Below, one piece after another: positions 1 to 8,616 of a stretch of DNA of 36,149 bases. Each line of letters opens with the position of its first letter. The first letter of the stretch is position 1. The notes below the pieces were generated by a model, which saw nothing but the letters and a program-made list of their open reading frames with translations, did not search any database and had not been told where the DNA came from. A program made the position numbers and the translations under genes. The stretch covers positions 1 through 36,149 of the forward strand of contig JAFXUY010000116.1 in the NCBI GenBank assembly GCA_017524785.1, written 5' to 3'. The DNA is from Bacteroidales bacterium. Its GTDB lineage: Bacteria > Bacteroidota > Bacteroidia > Bacteroidales > P3.

Positions 1-3000
1 ACGTTGCTGACAGGCTGGCAGGCGTCGGTGGTGAAGTTGACAGGTGCGCACCACGGACCCTCGATGTTGTGGTTGCTGCCACACATCGGGCGCACAACGG
101 CGCTGTAGGCACGCTGCGGCACAAGGCCGCTGACAGTGGCGCTGGTGGTCTGAACGGTGACAACGACAGAGTCGACAGTGCTGTACACCTTCACCTCCCA
201 GGCGCTCTCGTTGCCGTTGGTGGTCCAAGTGAGGTCGACACTGTTGTAGCTGGTGCCGGCGACAGTGAGGTCGGTAACTTCCATGCAGGGCAGCGAGTCG
301 GTCACAAAGTAGCCTTCAGTCCACGAGCTCATCTCGCTATCCTCGCACTCCTGACGCACTTGGAAGAAGTAGGTGGTGGCGGGGGTGAGGCCGGTGATGC
401 TGAAGGTGCCGGTGGTGGAAGTCATGGTGTTGCCGAGGGCGGCAAGGCTGGTGCCATACTGCATCTCGTAGCTCACACCGCTGCCAACAGCATTGATGGT
501 AGCCTCCTCGTAGGTGATGCCAGACACACTGACAGCGGGAGCAGGGCAGCCACCGCAGCTGATGAGGCGAAGGTCACACATAGTGCTGGAGACATCACCA
601 CCGCTGGCAGTGTTGATGTTGTAAGGATCATTGTCGTTGTAATCGTAGACAACCTTGTTGCCCGTGCCCTCATGGGCAGCGAAGGAGGCCGAGCAGGAGT
701 AGCTGCCATGACCACGGTTGACGGCGAAGAGCACACTGCTGTGACCGTCCCATGTGAAGGCAGTGTCAAGGCTGACAATCTGCCAATCGTCGGTGGTGAA
801 GTTGAAGTTGCCGTTGCTTATAACATGATGGAACACATGTGTGGCATCGGGATGGATAAAGTCGGTCAGGGAAGTCTCGCTGACGTTGGCCATGTAGACA
901 TCCATGTTGGTGAAGTAGCTGCCATAGTCGGCTGCCGAATTCGACGGCAGGAAACTGAAGGCTGTGATGTCGCCACCGACAGAGGCCATCTGAGCCGAGT
1001 CGATGAGCATCTGGACATAGCTATAGTTGTAGCAGCTGTAGCCAATGGGGCTGTAGCTGGTGGTAGTGGCATTCATAGTGCTGTCCCAGCTTGTGACGAT
1101 ACCGGGATTGTCGCACATTCCGGTAACGAACCTGACGCGATACCAACGGCTCGTGTCGGTCACATTACAGAAAGCACGCAGATAGATGTCATAGCTGGTG
1201 AGGCTGGTGAGGCCGGTGAGGGTCGCCGAGTTGGTGGTGGTGTTGACGGTAGTACCCGTACCGAGGCTGAAGCCTACAGGGCCATACTCAAGTTCGTAGC
1301 TGTCGGAGCTACCGGTCCATGTAATCTGCATGGTGCTACCAGTAACGTTGGCGAGGGTAATGTCGCTGATGGGGCAGACATTGAGTGCCAGCGAGACATT
1401 GTCGATGGCTGCCGGTGGGTTAGTGCCGCCGCTGCCGTCGTTGGCCCACATGAAGAGCAGATGGTAGGTGCCGGCCGGGACATTGAGTTCCTCTTCGTGG
1501 GTCTGCCACGAGGTCATCTGGTTCAACTTGGCACCGCCGTCGATCGAAATCCAGCCTGCGGGTGCAACTCCACTACTGTTGAAGGTGTAGGTGGATGTAG
1601 TGCCGTCGGGCAGATAGCCTGCCGTGGGCATCTGCGATGCAGGAACGAGCCATGCACGGATATAGTCATAGTTGCTTTCGCCGTTGGCCTTCCAGTCGTA
1701 GCTGAGAGCATACTGACCGCCGGTCAGTATCACGTCGCGGTAGGCGTAGGTGATGCTGATGCCGGAGACAGTATAGCTGTTGGTGGCACCATTGTCGTTG
1801 CTGATGTAGAGGGCTCTCGGAGAACCATTGCTCTCGGCGTTGCCAACATACCACGTGTTGTTCTGCGAGCCGTTCACAACTTCCCAGCCTGCATTGGCCA
1901 GGGTAGTGTCGGTGAAGTCGCAGTAGAAGGGCACCGTGGCGGGATCGGCATTCAGCGTGCCGAAGGTGTAGACATCGCTCCATTCGCTGGTGTCGCCGGC
2001 GCCGCAGATGCCGCGCACATAGATGTCGTACTGGGTGCCCAGCGTGAGACCGCTGATGCTGTAGGGAGTGCTGCTCCAGGTGCCGGTGGTACCGGTGCCG
2101 CGGGTGAAGCCGGCGGGGCCGTACTCATACTCGTAGTCCGAAGCCTGGCATATGCTCCAAGCAAACTCGGCGGTGGTGGTGGTCAGACCCGTGGCATGCA
2201 CGTCGACGGGCCACACGCACGAAGGCATGTATCCTACCTCGAGGTCGTCGATGTAGTGGTAGCTGTAGTCGTAGCTGTTGTTATTGTAGAAGTTCTTGAA
2301 CGCGATATAGCGGCCGGTGCCGGTATAGGTGCTCAGGAAGCGCAGCACGTTGTTCTCGTTGGCAGAGAAGACGAGGGTGTCGATGCCCACAAACGAGGCC
2401 TCGAAGCCCACGGTGACGCTGTCAACAGCACCGATGATGAGTCTGTAGTTGGAGGGGCTGCTGGTGTAGTGGTGGAAGCTGATGTAGAGGCTGTCGACCG
2501 TTGCGGGCATCTCGGGCAGCACGGTGAGTGCGGTGCCATAGAGATAGAGGCAGTACTGGCCGGAGCTGGTGTAACCGGTGCTCGAGGTATAGTACACGGC
2601 GGGGGTATAGGAGGCGCCAGCATAGGTGCCGGTGCTGAGCATGGTGTAGTTCCAGCAGTTGGGCAGCGGCGAGCGGGTGGTACCCGGGTCGGTGCAGTTG
2701 TCGAAGTTCTCGGTGTAGGGCAGTGTGGGTATGTCGCACGGCGTGGTGAAGCGGACACGGTTCGAGTTCATCGAGGTGTCGCTCGTGCCGGCGCAGACGG
2801 TATACACATACACGTCGTAGTCGCTGCTGTGGTTCAGACCCGTCAGCGCGATGCTGTTGGTCGTGGCATTGACGGTGGTACCGTTGCCGGGCACGAAGTT
2901 GCGGGGGCCGTATTCGACAATGTAGCCCGTAGCGGCATTGCCGCCGGCAGTCCAGGTGATGGTGGCACCCGTGGTAGTCACGTTCGAGACGGTCACGTCG

Positions 3001-6000
3001 GTCACAGGGCTACAAGTGGGTATCGGCTCTATCACCAGATTGTCGATAAAGTTATAGTTGTCGGCAAAGGCATCCCAGAAGGTGATGTGACCGGTGGTGC
3101 CAGCGGGCAGCATGTCGAACGGGAAGGTGATGGTCACCGTGGCCGACGAGGTGTCAATGTCCGAACGAATCAGAGTGTCGAGGGCCATGATAGTCTGTAT
3201 GGGAGCCGTCGGGTCGCTCATCAAGCCGATGATGAGGCGCACATTGTCGCCACCCTGCACAAGGGTGAAGCGAGCCTGCAGGGTGTTCAGCGGGGCATTC
3301 ATCTCGGGCATAATCAGATAGCCGCCGCTGTAGATGAGGCAAAGTTTGTTGTTCTCGTCGCCAGTGAGGCTGATGACGTAGGGTATCGGGTAGTTGGTGC
3401 CGATGTTGGTAGAACCGACGGTCCAGCAGTTGCGGCTGTACACGCCATAGTCAGAATTTTGGAAGTCCTCGGTATAAGGCACTGCGACGGGGGCACACTC
3501 GGTGGAGGCGTTGGCGAAGCCAGCCATGTCGTTGTCGCCGCAGACGGCCACCACTTTGAATTCGTAGTCAAGACCGGGATTCAGGCCGGTGGCGGTGTAG
3601 TTGGTGGTGCTGACAGTGCTCAGCAGGGTGTAGGCGGAGTCGCCAACCTGACGCTGGTAGACCATCCACGAGGTCTCCGAAGCACCGGGGGCCCAATTGA
3701 GTTCGATGGCATCCGTGCCAGTAGCGTTGGCCACCACGATAGGTGCAGCGCAGGTGCTGGCGGTGAGGCAGGTGCTACCCTTGAAGTACATGTTCAACCT
3801 ATTGCTGGAGGCGGTGCCGCCGCTGGGAGGATTGGTAACGCTGTAGGAAGATCCATCCTCATAGATGTAGCGCGAGATGCCGCTGGTGCCGCTGGTGACC
3901 ATACCAGCGTTGCCGCTGCTCCAGCTGCCGGTTATGTCGCGGAAGGTGACAAGAATGTTGCCGCCCGTGTAGTTGAACGGCGTGGTGAGCGTGATGTTGT
4001 TCCATCCGGCAGCAATGTTGCCAGTGGTGCTGCCGCTCCACACCAGGTCGCTGGCCGCGATGGGTATGAAGGCCGACGAGACGTTGGTGGCCGACGTGTT
4101 GGTCATGTAAATCTCGATGTTGCGGGCCACGGGGACGGCGCTCATCTGGATGCCGATTTGCTCAATCTGGCCGCCAGCCACTGCGGTGAAGTCGCTGGCA
4201 AGGTAGATTTGCTGCGTCAGGGTGTAGTTGTAGGTCGAATAGGTGGGGAAGTAGCTGCTGGTCGAGGTGCCGTTACCGATGGTGTCGTTGACAAGACTGG
4301 TGCTGTCGGCCACAAGGCAGCCGAAGTCGGTGGTACGGAAGTTGGCCGTGGCTGCCACGCTGGTACCTTCGACGCAGGTGGCTATGATGCGGAAGTTATA
4401 CTCGGTGGCGGGGGTGAGACCCGTCATCGGGAAGTAGTTGGTGGTGGTGGTGGCGCCGGTCCAGGTGGTGTCGCTGGCAAGCTTATACTCCACGGTGAGG
4501 TCGGTCCAGTCGCTCGTGCTCTGTGTCCATGTGGCCATGGCGCTGACAGGGCCGGGGGTGACGTTCAGGCCGGTGACGGGATAGCAGCTGATCAGCGTGG
4601 TGAACGTATCACCCATAACACGCGAGTAGCCGTCGGCACACGTGGCTCTGATCCAGACGTGATAGTTGGTATTGGCGGCAAGGCCTGTGATGGTGTAACT
4701 GTTGTCGCCGGTAACAACGGTGCTGTCGGTGGCATTGGCGAAATCGTTGCCGGTGCCCCAGAACACGGTCATCTCGTTATAGTCGCTGTTGGCGCCCCAG
4801 CTGACGGTTGCATCGTGGACGCCGACATTGGACACCGATATACTGGGACTTACACACGCGGGCAGCAGTCCGAGGGAGACATCGTCGAGCATCAAGTAGA
4901 TGTATGTCGAGGTGCCGGGATGCTGCACGGCACGGAAGGCCACATAGGAGCCGGTGCCGGTGTAGCTGTTCAAGGGTACTTCGAACTCCTCATAGGTGGT
5001 GCCATTAGGGTGTACGCGGCTTACGGCCGTAAAGGTGGAGGCATCGGCCGGATTGGTCATCACACCCACCTCGAAGTCGCAGTTGTAACTGGTGCTGTAC
5101 TGGCGAGCCCAGAAGTTGACCTGCAAGGTGTTGACATCCAAATCGGGGGCGACGGGAGGCATGATGGCATAGCAGTAGCCGCCCGAATTGGAGGCATAGA
5201 AGTAGAGGCCATGGCTGTTGTTATGACCGTAGGAAGTGGTGGCAAAGACGTAGGGGCGGTCGGCCGTGCTGCCCATCCTGTACCAGCAAGTGGGGAAGGC
5301 GGTGGAACCGGTGCCATAGCTCTCGAAGTCCTCGGTGAAGGGAAGCGAGCTGGAGGTGATGTAGCTGCAGGCTGTGCGGACAGTGATCATACGGCTGAGA
5401 GAATAGCCGCCGTCGGGACAGAGCGCCATTACATAGATGTCATAGGGGGTGTTGGCGAGCAGGCCGCCAATGCTTGCGGCGGTGTCCGTAAGATTTATGA
5501 CGTTTTCAACGGCAGTGTCGGGGTTGAAGCCGGATAGGCCATAGATAAGCACCCACTCGCTGTTGATGTCGTCGGAAATAGAAAGATAGATGCTGTCGGG
5601 GGTAACGTTGGTAGCCGTCAGACCTGCAGGACGCGGGCAGGCGGGAGCGTCAACGCAAGAGACGTTGATCTGGAAACCATCCTTGACCACGCTGGCGTCG
5701 CTATAGAAGGTGACGGTGATGGCGCTGCTGCTGAAGGGTCCAAAGGTGAGGGTAGCATCGCTGCCACTGATACTGTCGTTCCACAGCATTTCGCCAGTGG
5801 TTCCGATGCCATCATAAATGGTCAGATAGTCCCACGAACCCTCGGTGTGCGACGTGCCGCTCACGGTCACCCACTTGGTGGGGTCGTTGGGAGTGATAAT
5901 CAAAGTAGCGTTGCAGCTGGTGCTGTACTGGCCCGTGGGGCCGCCGTTGTCGTAGATGATGGCGTTGCAGGTGCTGATGGAATCAGTGCCGCTGGTGGCC

Positions 6001-6683
6001 ATGTTCATAATGAGCACACCGATGTTGAAGTTCACCGGCATCCAGCTGCTGTAGCCGTCGGTGCCGCAATCGGCGCGCACATAAGCGGTGTACATGCCGT
6101 CGTCAAGGCCGGTCCATGAGTAGGAGGTGGTGCTGGCATAGTCGATGTTGACAGACACCGTGTCAGGGTTGAAGCTGCCGACGCCCCAGACTATCTCCCA
6201 GGACGAGTTGTTGGCGTCAGTCCATGTGAGGTCCACATCCGAACCGGTGACCGTGGCGGTCAAGCCGGTGGGAGCGATACAAGCCGGGCAGGGGGTGGTC
6301 ATCGTGTAGATGGTACCCACCGAGGGCTCGTTGACAGTGTACATCAACGCTCCGCCACCATCATAAATCCAGATGGTGACCTCGTCGTCGTAGTCGCCTG
6401 AAGTCCACACGAAGCTGACGGGGCTGTCGCTGCTGACGGTGACGGTGATTGAGTCGTAGGCTCCGACCTGCATACCGCCGTCGTCGGCACCGGCGGCATC
6501 GAATGTCGCCACCGTGGTGCCGCCTTGGACGATGGCCAGGCTGCCGTCGTTCCAACCGTCGCCGTAGCCATCCTCGCCGACAATCTTGATGGTACAAGAG
6601 TCGCCTTGCGCCTGTACCGTCGCCGGCAATGCCATGGCCACTATCGCGACCAATGGCATCAGAAACTTGTAAAATCGTTTCAT
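1..6683 (-). CDS. Giant secreted CUB/fibronectin-III multidomain adhesin-like protein, C-terminus beyond the window
   Basis: The reading frame is open from ATG 6683-6681 to the window edge (2,227 codons with no stop), so the protein is partial at its C-terminus. Residues 1-25 form a signal peptide (MKRFYKFLMPLVAIVAMALP, cleaved after VQA). Residues about 235-340 resemble a CUB domain (IIYDNGGPTGQY, WDYLTIYDG, CNATL). After that, fibronectin type III-like modules alternate with MAM-like/cleaved-adhesin modules that open with motifs such as PFTEDFESYG, PYTEDFQNSD, PYTENFDNC and FYCDFTDTT (about residues 455, 1070, 1325 and 1585), some ending in (L/I)DD(V/L). Two further all-beta modules (about residues 790-950 and 1850-2040) resemble each other. 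This architecture is typical of Bacteroidota surface or secreted proteins, which often carry a type IX sorting domain at the unseen C-terminus. The ligand is unknown. A 1,822-codon open frame on the opposite strand is its shadow. Confidence 0.93.
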   Translation of the reverse strand, partial: MKRFYKFLMPLVAIVAMALPATVQAQGDSCTIKIVGEDGYGDGWNDGSLAIVQGGTTVATFDAAGADDGGMQVGAYDSITVTVSSDSPVSFVWTSGDYDDEVTIWIYDGGGALMYTVNEPSVGTIYTMTTPCPACIAPTGLTATVTGSDVDLTWTDANNSSWEIVWGVGSFNPDTVSVNIDYASTTSYSWTGLDDGMYTAYVRADCGTDGYSSWMPVNFNIGVLIMNMATSGTDSISTCNAIIYDNGGPTGQYSTSCNATLIITPNDPTKWVTVSGTSHTEGSWDYLTIYDGIGTTGEMLWNDSISGSDATLTFGPFSSSAITVTFYSDASVVKDGFQINVSCVDAPACPRPAGLTATNVTPDSIYLSISDDINSEWVLIYGLSGFNPDTAVENVINLTDTAASIGGLLANTPYDIYVMALCPDGGYSLSRMITVRTACSYITSSSLPFTEDFESYGTGSTAFPTCWYRMGSTADRPYVFATTSYGHNNSHGLYFYASNSGGYCYAIMPPVAPDLDVNTLQVNFWARQYSTSYNCDFEVGVMTNPADASTFTAVSRVHPNGTTYEEFEVPLNSYTGTGSYVAFRAVQHPGTSTYIYLMLDDVSLGLLPACVSPSISVSNVGVHDATVSWGANSDYNEMTVFWGTGNDFANATDSTVVTGDNSYTITGLAANTNYHVWIRATCADGYSRVMGDTFTTLISCYPVTGLNVTPGPVSAMATWTQSTSDWTDLTVEYKLASDTTWTGATTTTNYFPMTGLTPATEYNFRIIATCVEGTSVAATANFRTTDFGCLVADSTSLVNDTIGNGTSTSSYFPTYSTYNYTLTQQIYLASDFTAVAGGQIEQIGIQMSAVPVARNIEIYMTNTSATNVSSAFIPIAASDLVWSGSTTGNIAAGWNNITLTTPFNYTGGNILVTFRDITGSWSSGNAGMVTSGTSGISRYIYEDGSSYSVTNPPSGGTASSNRLNMYFKGSTCLTASTCAAPIVVANATGTDAIELNWAPGASETSWMVYQRQVGDSAYTLLSTVSTTNYTATGLNPGLDYEFKVVAVCGDNDMAGFANASTECAPVAVPYTEDFQNSDYGVYSRNCWTVGSTNIGTNYPIPYVISLTGDENNKLCLIYSGGYLIMPEMNAPLNTLQARFTLVQGGDNVRLIIGLMSDPTAPIQTIMALDTLIRSDIDTSSATVTITFPFDMLPAGTTGHITFWDAFADNYNFIDNLVIEPIPTCSPVTDVTVSNVTTTGATITWTAGGNAATGYIVEYGPRNFVPGNGTTVNATTNSIALTGLNHSSDYDVYVYTVCAGTSDTSMNSNRVRFTTPCDIPTLPYTENFDNCTDPGTTRSPLPNCWNYTMLSTGTYAGASYTPAVYYTSSTGYTSSGQYCLYLYGTALTVLPEMPATVDSLYISFHHYTSSPSNYRLIIGAVDSVTVGFEASFVGIDTLVFSANENNVLRFLSTYTGTGRYIAFKNFYNNNSYDYSYHYIDDLEVGYMPSCVWPVDVHATGLTTTTAEFAWSICQASDYEYEYGPAGFTRGTGTTGTWSSTPYSISGLTLGTQYDIYVRGICGAGDTSEWSDVYTFGTLNADPATVPFYCDFTDTTLANAGWEVVNGSQNNTWYVGNAESNGSPRALYISNDNGATNSYTVSGISITYAYRDVILTGGQYALSYDWKANGESNYDYIRAWLVPASQMPTAGYLPDGTTSTYTFNSSGVAPAGWISIDGGAKLNQMTSWQTHEEELNVPAGTYHLLFMWANDGSGGTNPPAAIDNVSLALNVCPISDITLANVTGSTMQITWTGSSDSYELEYGPVGFSLGTGTTVNTTTNSATLTGLTSLTSYDIYLRAFCNVTDTSRWYRVRFVTGMCDNPGIVTSWDSTMNATTTSYSPIGYSCYNYSYVQMLIDSAQMASVGGDITAFSFLPSNSAADYGSYFTNMDVYMANVSETSLTDFIHPDATHVFHHVISNGNFNFTTDDWQIVSLDTAFTWDGHSSVLFAVNRGHGSYSCSASFAAHEGTGNKVVYDYNDNDPYNINTASGGDVSSTMCDLRLISCGGCPAPAVSVSGITYEEATINAVGSGVSYEMQYGTSLAALGNTMTSTTGTFSITGLTPATTYFFQVRQECEDSEMSSWTEGYFVTDSLPCMEVTDLTVAGTSYNSVDLTWTTNGNESAWEVKVYSTVDSVVVTVQTTSATVSGLVPQRAYSAVVRPMCGSNHNIEGPWCAPVNFTTDACQPVSN

Positions 6684-7106
6684 AGTGTTGTGATTTTGGT
6701 TAATAATAAGTGAATTTAACATTTTGTTTTCCTTACAATATGCCCCCTCCCCGGCCGTTTCGTGCGGCCGAAGTACGGGTGTGCCAAGTTGTGCTGTATA
6801 GCCTATTTGCATAATATACAACTATTTGCGCAGACAATAGCCTGGCTCTTATAAAGTACAAATATACTTTTTTTCATATATGATAAAAAGTTCTCCTCAA
6901 TGTTGCCATTGTAAAAGCGTTTCATAGAGTTGTTGTTTTGGTTAGTATTATAAATTTGTTATCTCCTAAATACACACAAACCCCTACAGGCTGTTTTTTT
7001 TTCAGCCATATAGGGGGTTGCGCTTCTACATGTTGTATAGTTTATCTGCATAATACACAACTATTTGCAGCAAATTTATATTCCATGTTTTACAAGTGCA
7101 AATATA
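6665..7106 (-). repeat. Tandem duplication of the adhesin promoter, leader and start codon
   Basis: The segment from the adhesin start codon to its promoter (about 6665-6866) is repeated in diverged form at about 6911-7106. Both copies contain ATG AAA CG(A/C) TTT TAC (start codons at 6683 and 6925), a matching AT-rich stretch after the start, the shared block TTTGCATAATA/CTGCATAATA followed by a near-identical ACAACTATTTGC, and a TATATTTG box (6859-6866 and 7099-7106) about 175 nt upstream of the ATG. Each copy has a hairpin at the equivalent place but with different sequence (about 6752-6770 and 6979-7015). The upstream copy opens only a short frame that runs across the downstream promoter, so it looks like the remnant of a deleted paralogue or a duplicated leader. 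The stretch 6684-7520 holds no other convincing gene. Confidence 0.7.
6859..6866 (-). promoter_or_regulatory. Bacteroidota -7 promoter box for the adhesin gene
   Basis: TATATTTG on the minus strand fits the Bacteroidota sigma-ABfr consensus TAnnTTTG. It would give a leader of roughly 170 nt before the ATG at 6683, long enough for an RNA structure; a GC-rich hairpin lies at about 6752-6770. No clear TTTG is seen at -33. The duplicated copy at 7099-7106 has a TTTG about 20 nt upstream (7127-7130). Confidence 0.5.
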
Positions 7107-7283
7107 TAAATATTTTTTCCAATTTGCAAATTTTTTTTTGGGGAACTAAATAAATGTTGACACCATCGGGGTGTTTCTTCGTGAAAAAGAGTCTTGCCAG
7201 TAGTAACGAATCCTCTGCGCCGGAACATCGCCAGAGACTGACCAGAGCTGCCGAAAAGTGGTCCTCATTTTCAATTGTTTACC

Positions 7284-7357
7284 GGTTGTTCTTCGATTGT
7301 TCTTCGATAGTCAATCGAAGAACAATCGAAGAACAATCGAAGAACAACCGAAGAACA
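7284..7357. repeat. Palindromic array of 11-bp units, AAGAACAA core
   Basis: Four direct 11-mers (three ATCGAAGAACA, then one ACCGAAGAACA) occupy 7314-7357. They face two inverted copies (TGTTCTTCGAT) plus GGT at 7284-7308. The left arm (25 nt) is a perfect reverse complement of 7325-7349. It has the same build as the repeat at 26406-26470, with a shared 8-nt core and different 3-nt linkers. It lies between the adhesin leader and the lipoprotein terminator. Its function is unknown. Confidence 0.85.
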
Positions 7358-7467
7358 GAGCACCCCAATAGAGAGCATTCATGGTTTTGAAAAGCCTGAC
7401 ATACCGCCCCAAACAGCCATCACCCTCGTCTCCATTCTGCATCCACACATTACGCTATAAAAAACAA

Positions 7468-7494
7468 GCGGGGTCGCACTCGGTGCGACCCCGC
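7468..7494 (-). terminator. Rho-independent terminator of the small lipoprotein gene
   Basis: A perfect 12-bp GC-rich stem (GCGGGGTCGCAC / GTGCGACCCCGC) with a 3-nt loop is followed, on the minus strand, by TTGTTTTTT. It lies about 25 nt past the stop codon of the lipoprotein gene. Confidence 0.9.
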
Positions 7495-7520
7495 CATGTT
7501 TGTTGTCTATAAGCTGATGC

Positions 7521-7730
7521 TTACTCGGCGACAGCCTCGGCGGCGCCTTCAGCGGCAGCATTGACGATCTCCTCGACGGCGTTCTCGACGGCGACAGTGT
7601 CAGCCTCGGTGGCCTCTTCGACGACCTGCATGGTCTCTTCCTCAACGGGCTCCTCAGTGGCGGCGTTGTTGTTGCAAGCCACAAAGCTGAACATACCGGC
7701 AATAGCCAAAGCGAATAAAACTTTCTTCAT
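7521..7730 (-). CDS. Small acidic lipoprotein, 69 aa
   Basis: The protein starts MKKVLFALAIAGMFSFVAC, a lipoprotein signal peptide with a lipobox ending SFVA-C at residue 19. The mature part is about 50 residues, nearly all Glu, Ala, Val and Thr (EEPVEEETMQ, then AAAEGAAEAVAE), with no aromatic residue and no known domain. It could form an amphipathic helix. The frame extends upstream to 7793, but the signal peptide and the promoter box at 7780-7787 fix the start at 7730. It is monocistronic, with its own promoter and a strong terminator, which suggests substantial independent expression. Function is unknown. Similar tiny Asn/Glu-rich lipoproteins occur in Bacteroidota. Confidence 0.8.
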   Translation of the reverse strand: MKKVLFALAIAGMFSFVACNNNAATEEPVEEETMQVVEEATEADTVAVENAVEEIVNAAAEGAAEAVAE

Positions 7731-7779
7731 TTTCTTGATTTTTAAATTGTTAATAATAATTTTCGTTTTTTTCGGGCTG

Positions 7780-7787
7780 CAAAAGTA
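7780..7787 (-). promoter_or_regulatory. -7 promoter box of the small lipoprotein gene
   Basis: TACTTTTG on the minus strand matches TAnnTTTG, 50 nt upstream of the ATG. The -33 region is AT-rich with no clear TTTG. Confidence 0.6.
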
Positions 7788-7877
7788 CAACAATGTTGAC
7801 TATGTGTTAAAAAATAAAATCACAATATTTCTTAATTCTGCCATATCGTGCTGATTCTCAACGATAGCACCGAGCAT

Positions 7878-7919
7878 TAAAAAAGGCTGGAAAAGGTGGT
7901 AATTACCATTTTCCAGCCT
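7878..7919 (-). terminator. Rho-independent terminator of rnfA
   Basis: Stem AGGCTGGAAAA (7884-7894) pairs perfectly with TTTTCCAGCCT (7909-7919). The loop contains a further small palindrome (GGTAATTACC). On the minus strand the stem is followed by TTTTT and AATG. It sits about 50 nt after the rnfA stop. Confidence 0.85.
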
Positions 7920-7969
7920 GTTTTCAAGTGTTAAGAAACCCTAAATCGGGGGTTCGATGTTTTTTGTTG

Positions 7970-8557
7970 TTACGGTAGCGGCACCAAACCATTGAAGCCC
8001 ATGAAGGCCATGGCCAAGATGCCGGCAGTGACCAGCGCTATGGGCACACCCTTCATACCCTTGGGGGTACCGGTGAGTTCGAGTTGTTCGCGGATACCTG
8101 CGAAGAGCACAAGCGCCAGGGCGAAGCCAACGGCGATGGAAGCGCTGTAGACCACGCTCTCGAGGAAGTTCATGTTCTTCTGGATGACCAGAATGGCCAC
8201 ACCGAGCACGGCGCAGTTGGTAGTAATCAGCGGCAGGAAGACGCCAAGGGCCTGATAGAGCGAGGGGGCAATCTTCTTGAGCACAATTTCGACCATCTGC
8301 ACCAATCCGGCAATGACGAGGATGTAGGCTATGGTCTGCAGGTACTCAAGGCCCAGGGGCTTCAGGATATAAGTCATGATGAGCCATGTGACCATGGTGG
8401 CAAGCAGCATTACGAAAAGCACGGCTCCGCTCATACCGACCGACGACTTGACATCCTTGCTGACGCCCAGGAAGGGGCAGATGCCAAGGAACTGCGCCAG
8501 GACGACGTTGTTCACAAATATGGCCCCGATGATAAGGGCAGGAATTGTTATCGACAT
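7970..8557 (-). CDS. rnfA: RnfA/RsxA, membrane subunit of the ion-translocating Rnf electron transport complex
   Basis: The 195-residue, six-helix membrane protein carries the RnfA hallmark NNVVLAQFLGICPFLGVSK near the N-terminus and LITTNCAVLGVA in the middle; the two Cys are conserved in the RnfA/NqrE family. It is closer to RnfA than to NqrE, which has ENMALAFFLGMC at the first site. RnfA normally works with RnfB, C, D, G and E to couple ferredoxin:NAD+ electron transfer to ion pumping, and is usually the last gene of that operon. Here it stands alone, between its own promoter and terminator. I chose ATG 8557; a GTG at 8569 would add four residues. Confidence 0.93.
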   Translation of the reverse strand: MSITIPALIIGAIFVNNVVLAQFLGICPFLGVSKDVKSSVGMSGAVLFVMLLATMVTWLIMTYILKPLGLEYLQTIAYILVIAGLVQMVEIVLKKIAPSLYQALGVFLPLITTNCAVLGVAILVIQKNMNFLESVVYSASIAVGFALALVLFAGIREQLELTGTPKGMKGVPIALVTAGILAMAFMGFNGLVPLP

Positions 8558-8585
8558 AGTACTTATCACTTTATAATTCGGACTG

Positions 8586-8616
8586 CAAAATTACACACTT
8601 TTTCCGATATGGCAAA
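8586..8616 (-). promoter_or_regulatory. Complete Bacteroidota promoter for rnfA
   Basis: On the minus strand, TTTG (8613-8616), exactly 19 nt, then TAATTTTG (8586-8593) match both consensus elements. The -7 box is about 28 nt from the chosen ATG, so rnfA is transcribed independently of the cytochrome biogenesis gene upstream. Confidence 0.8.

Noticed and set aside
69..5537. A 1,822-codon open reading frame on the + strand
   Set aside because: It is codon-for-codon antisense to the adhesin gene. The product is a low-complexity Gly/Ala/Val/His/Asp string with no signal peptide or domain, and it stays open only because the real gene avoids TTA, CTA and TCA codons. The minus frame has a signal peptide, FN3 and MAM-like motifs and a promoter.
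7284..7357. Possible CRISPR array from regularly spaced short repeats
   Set aside because: Units are 11 bp, contiguous and inverted, with no unique spacers and no cas genes.
6938..7390. Two small + strand open frames (71 and 78 codons) in the adhesin upstream region
   Set aside because: They run through the duplicated leader and the palindromic 11-mer array and show no domain, signal or promoter; most likely chance frames.
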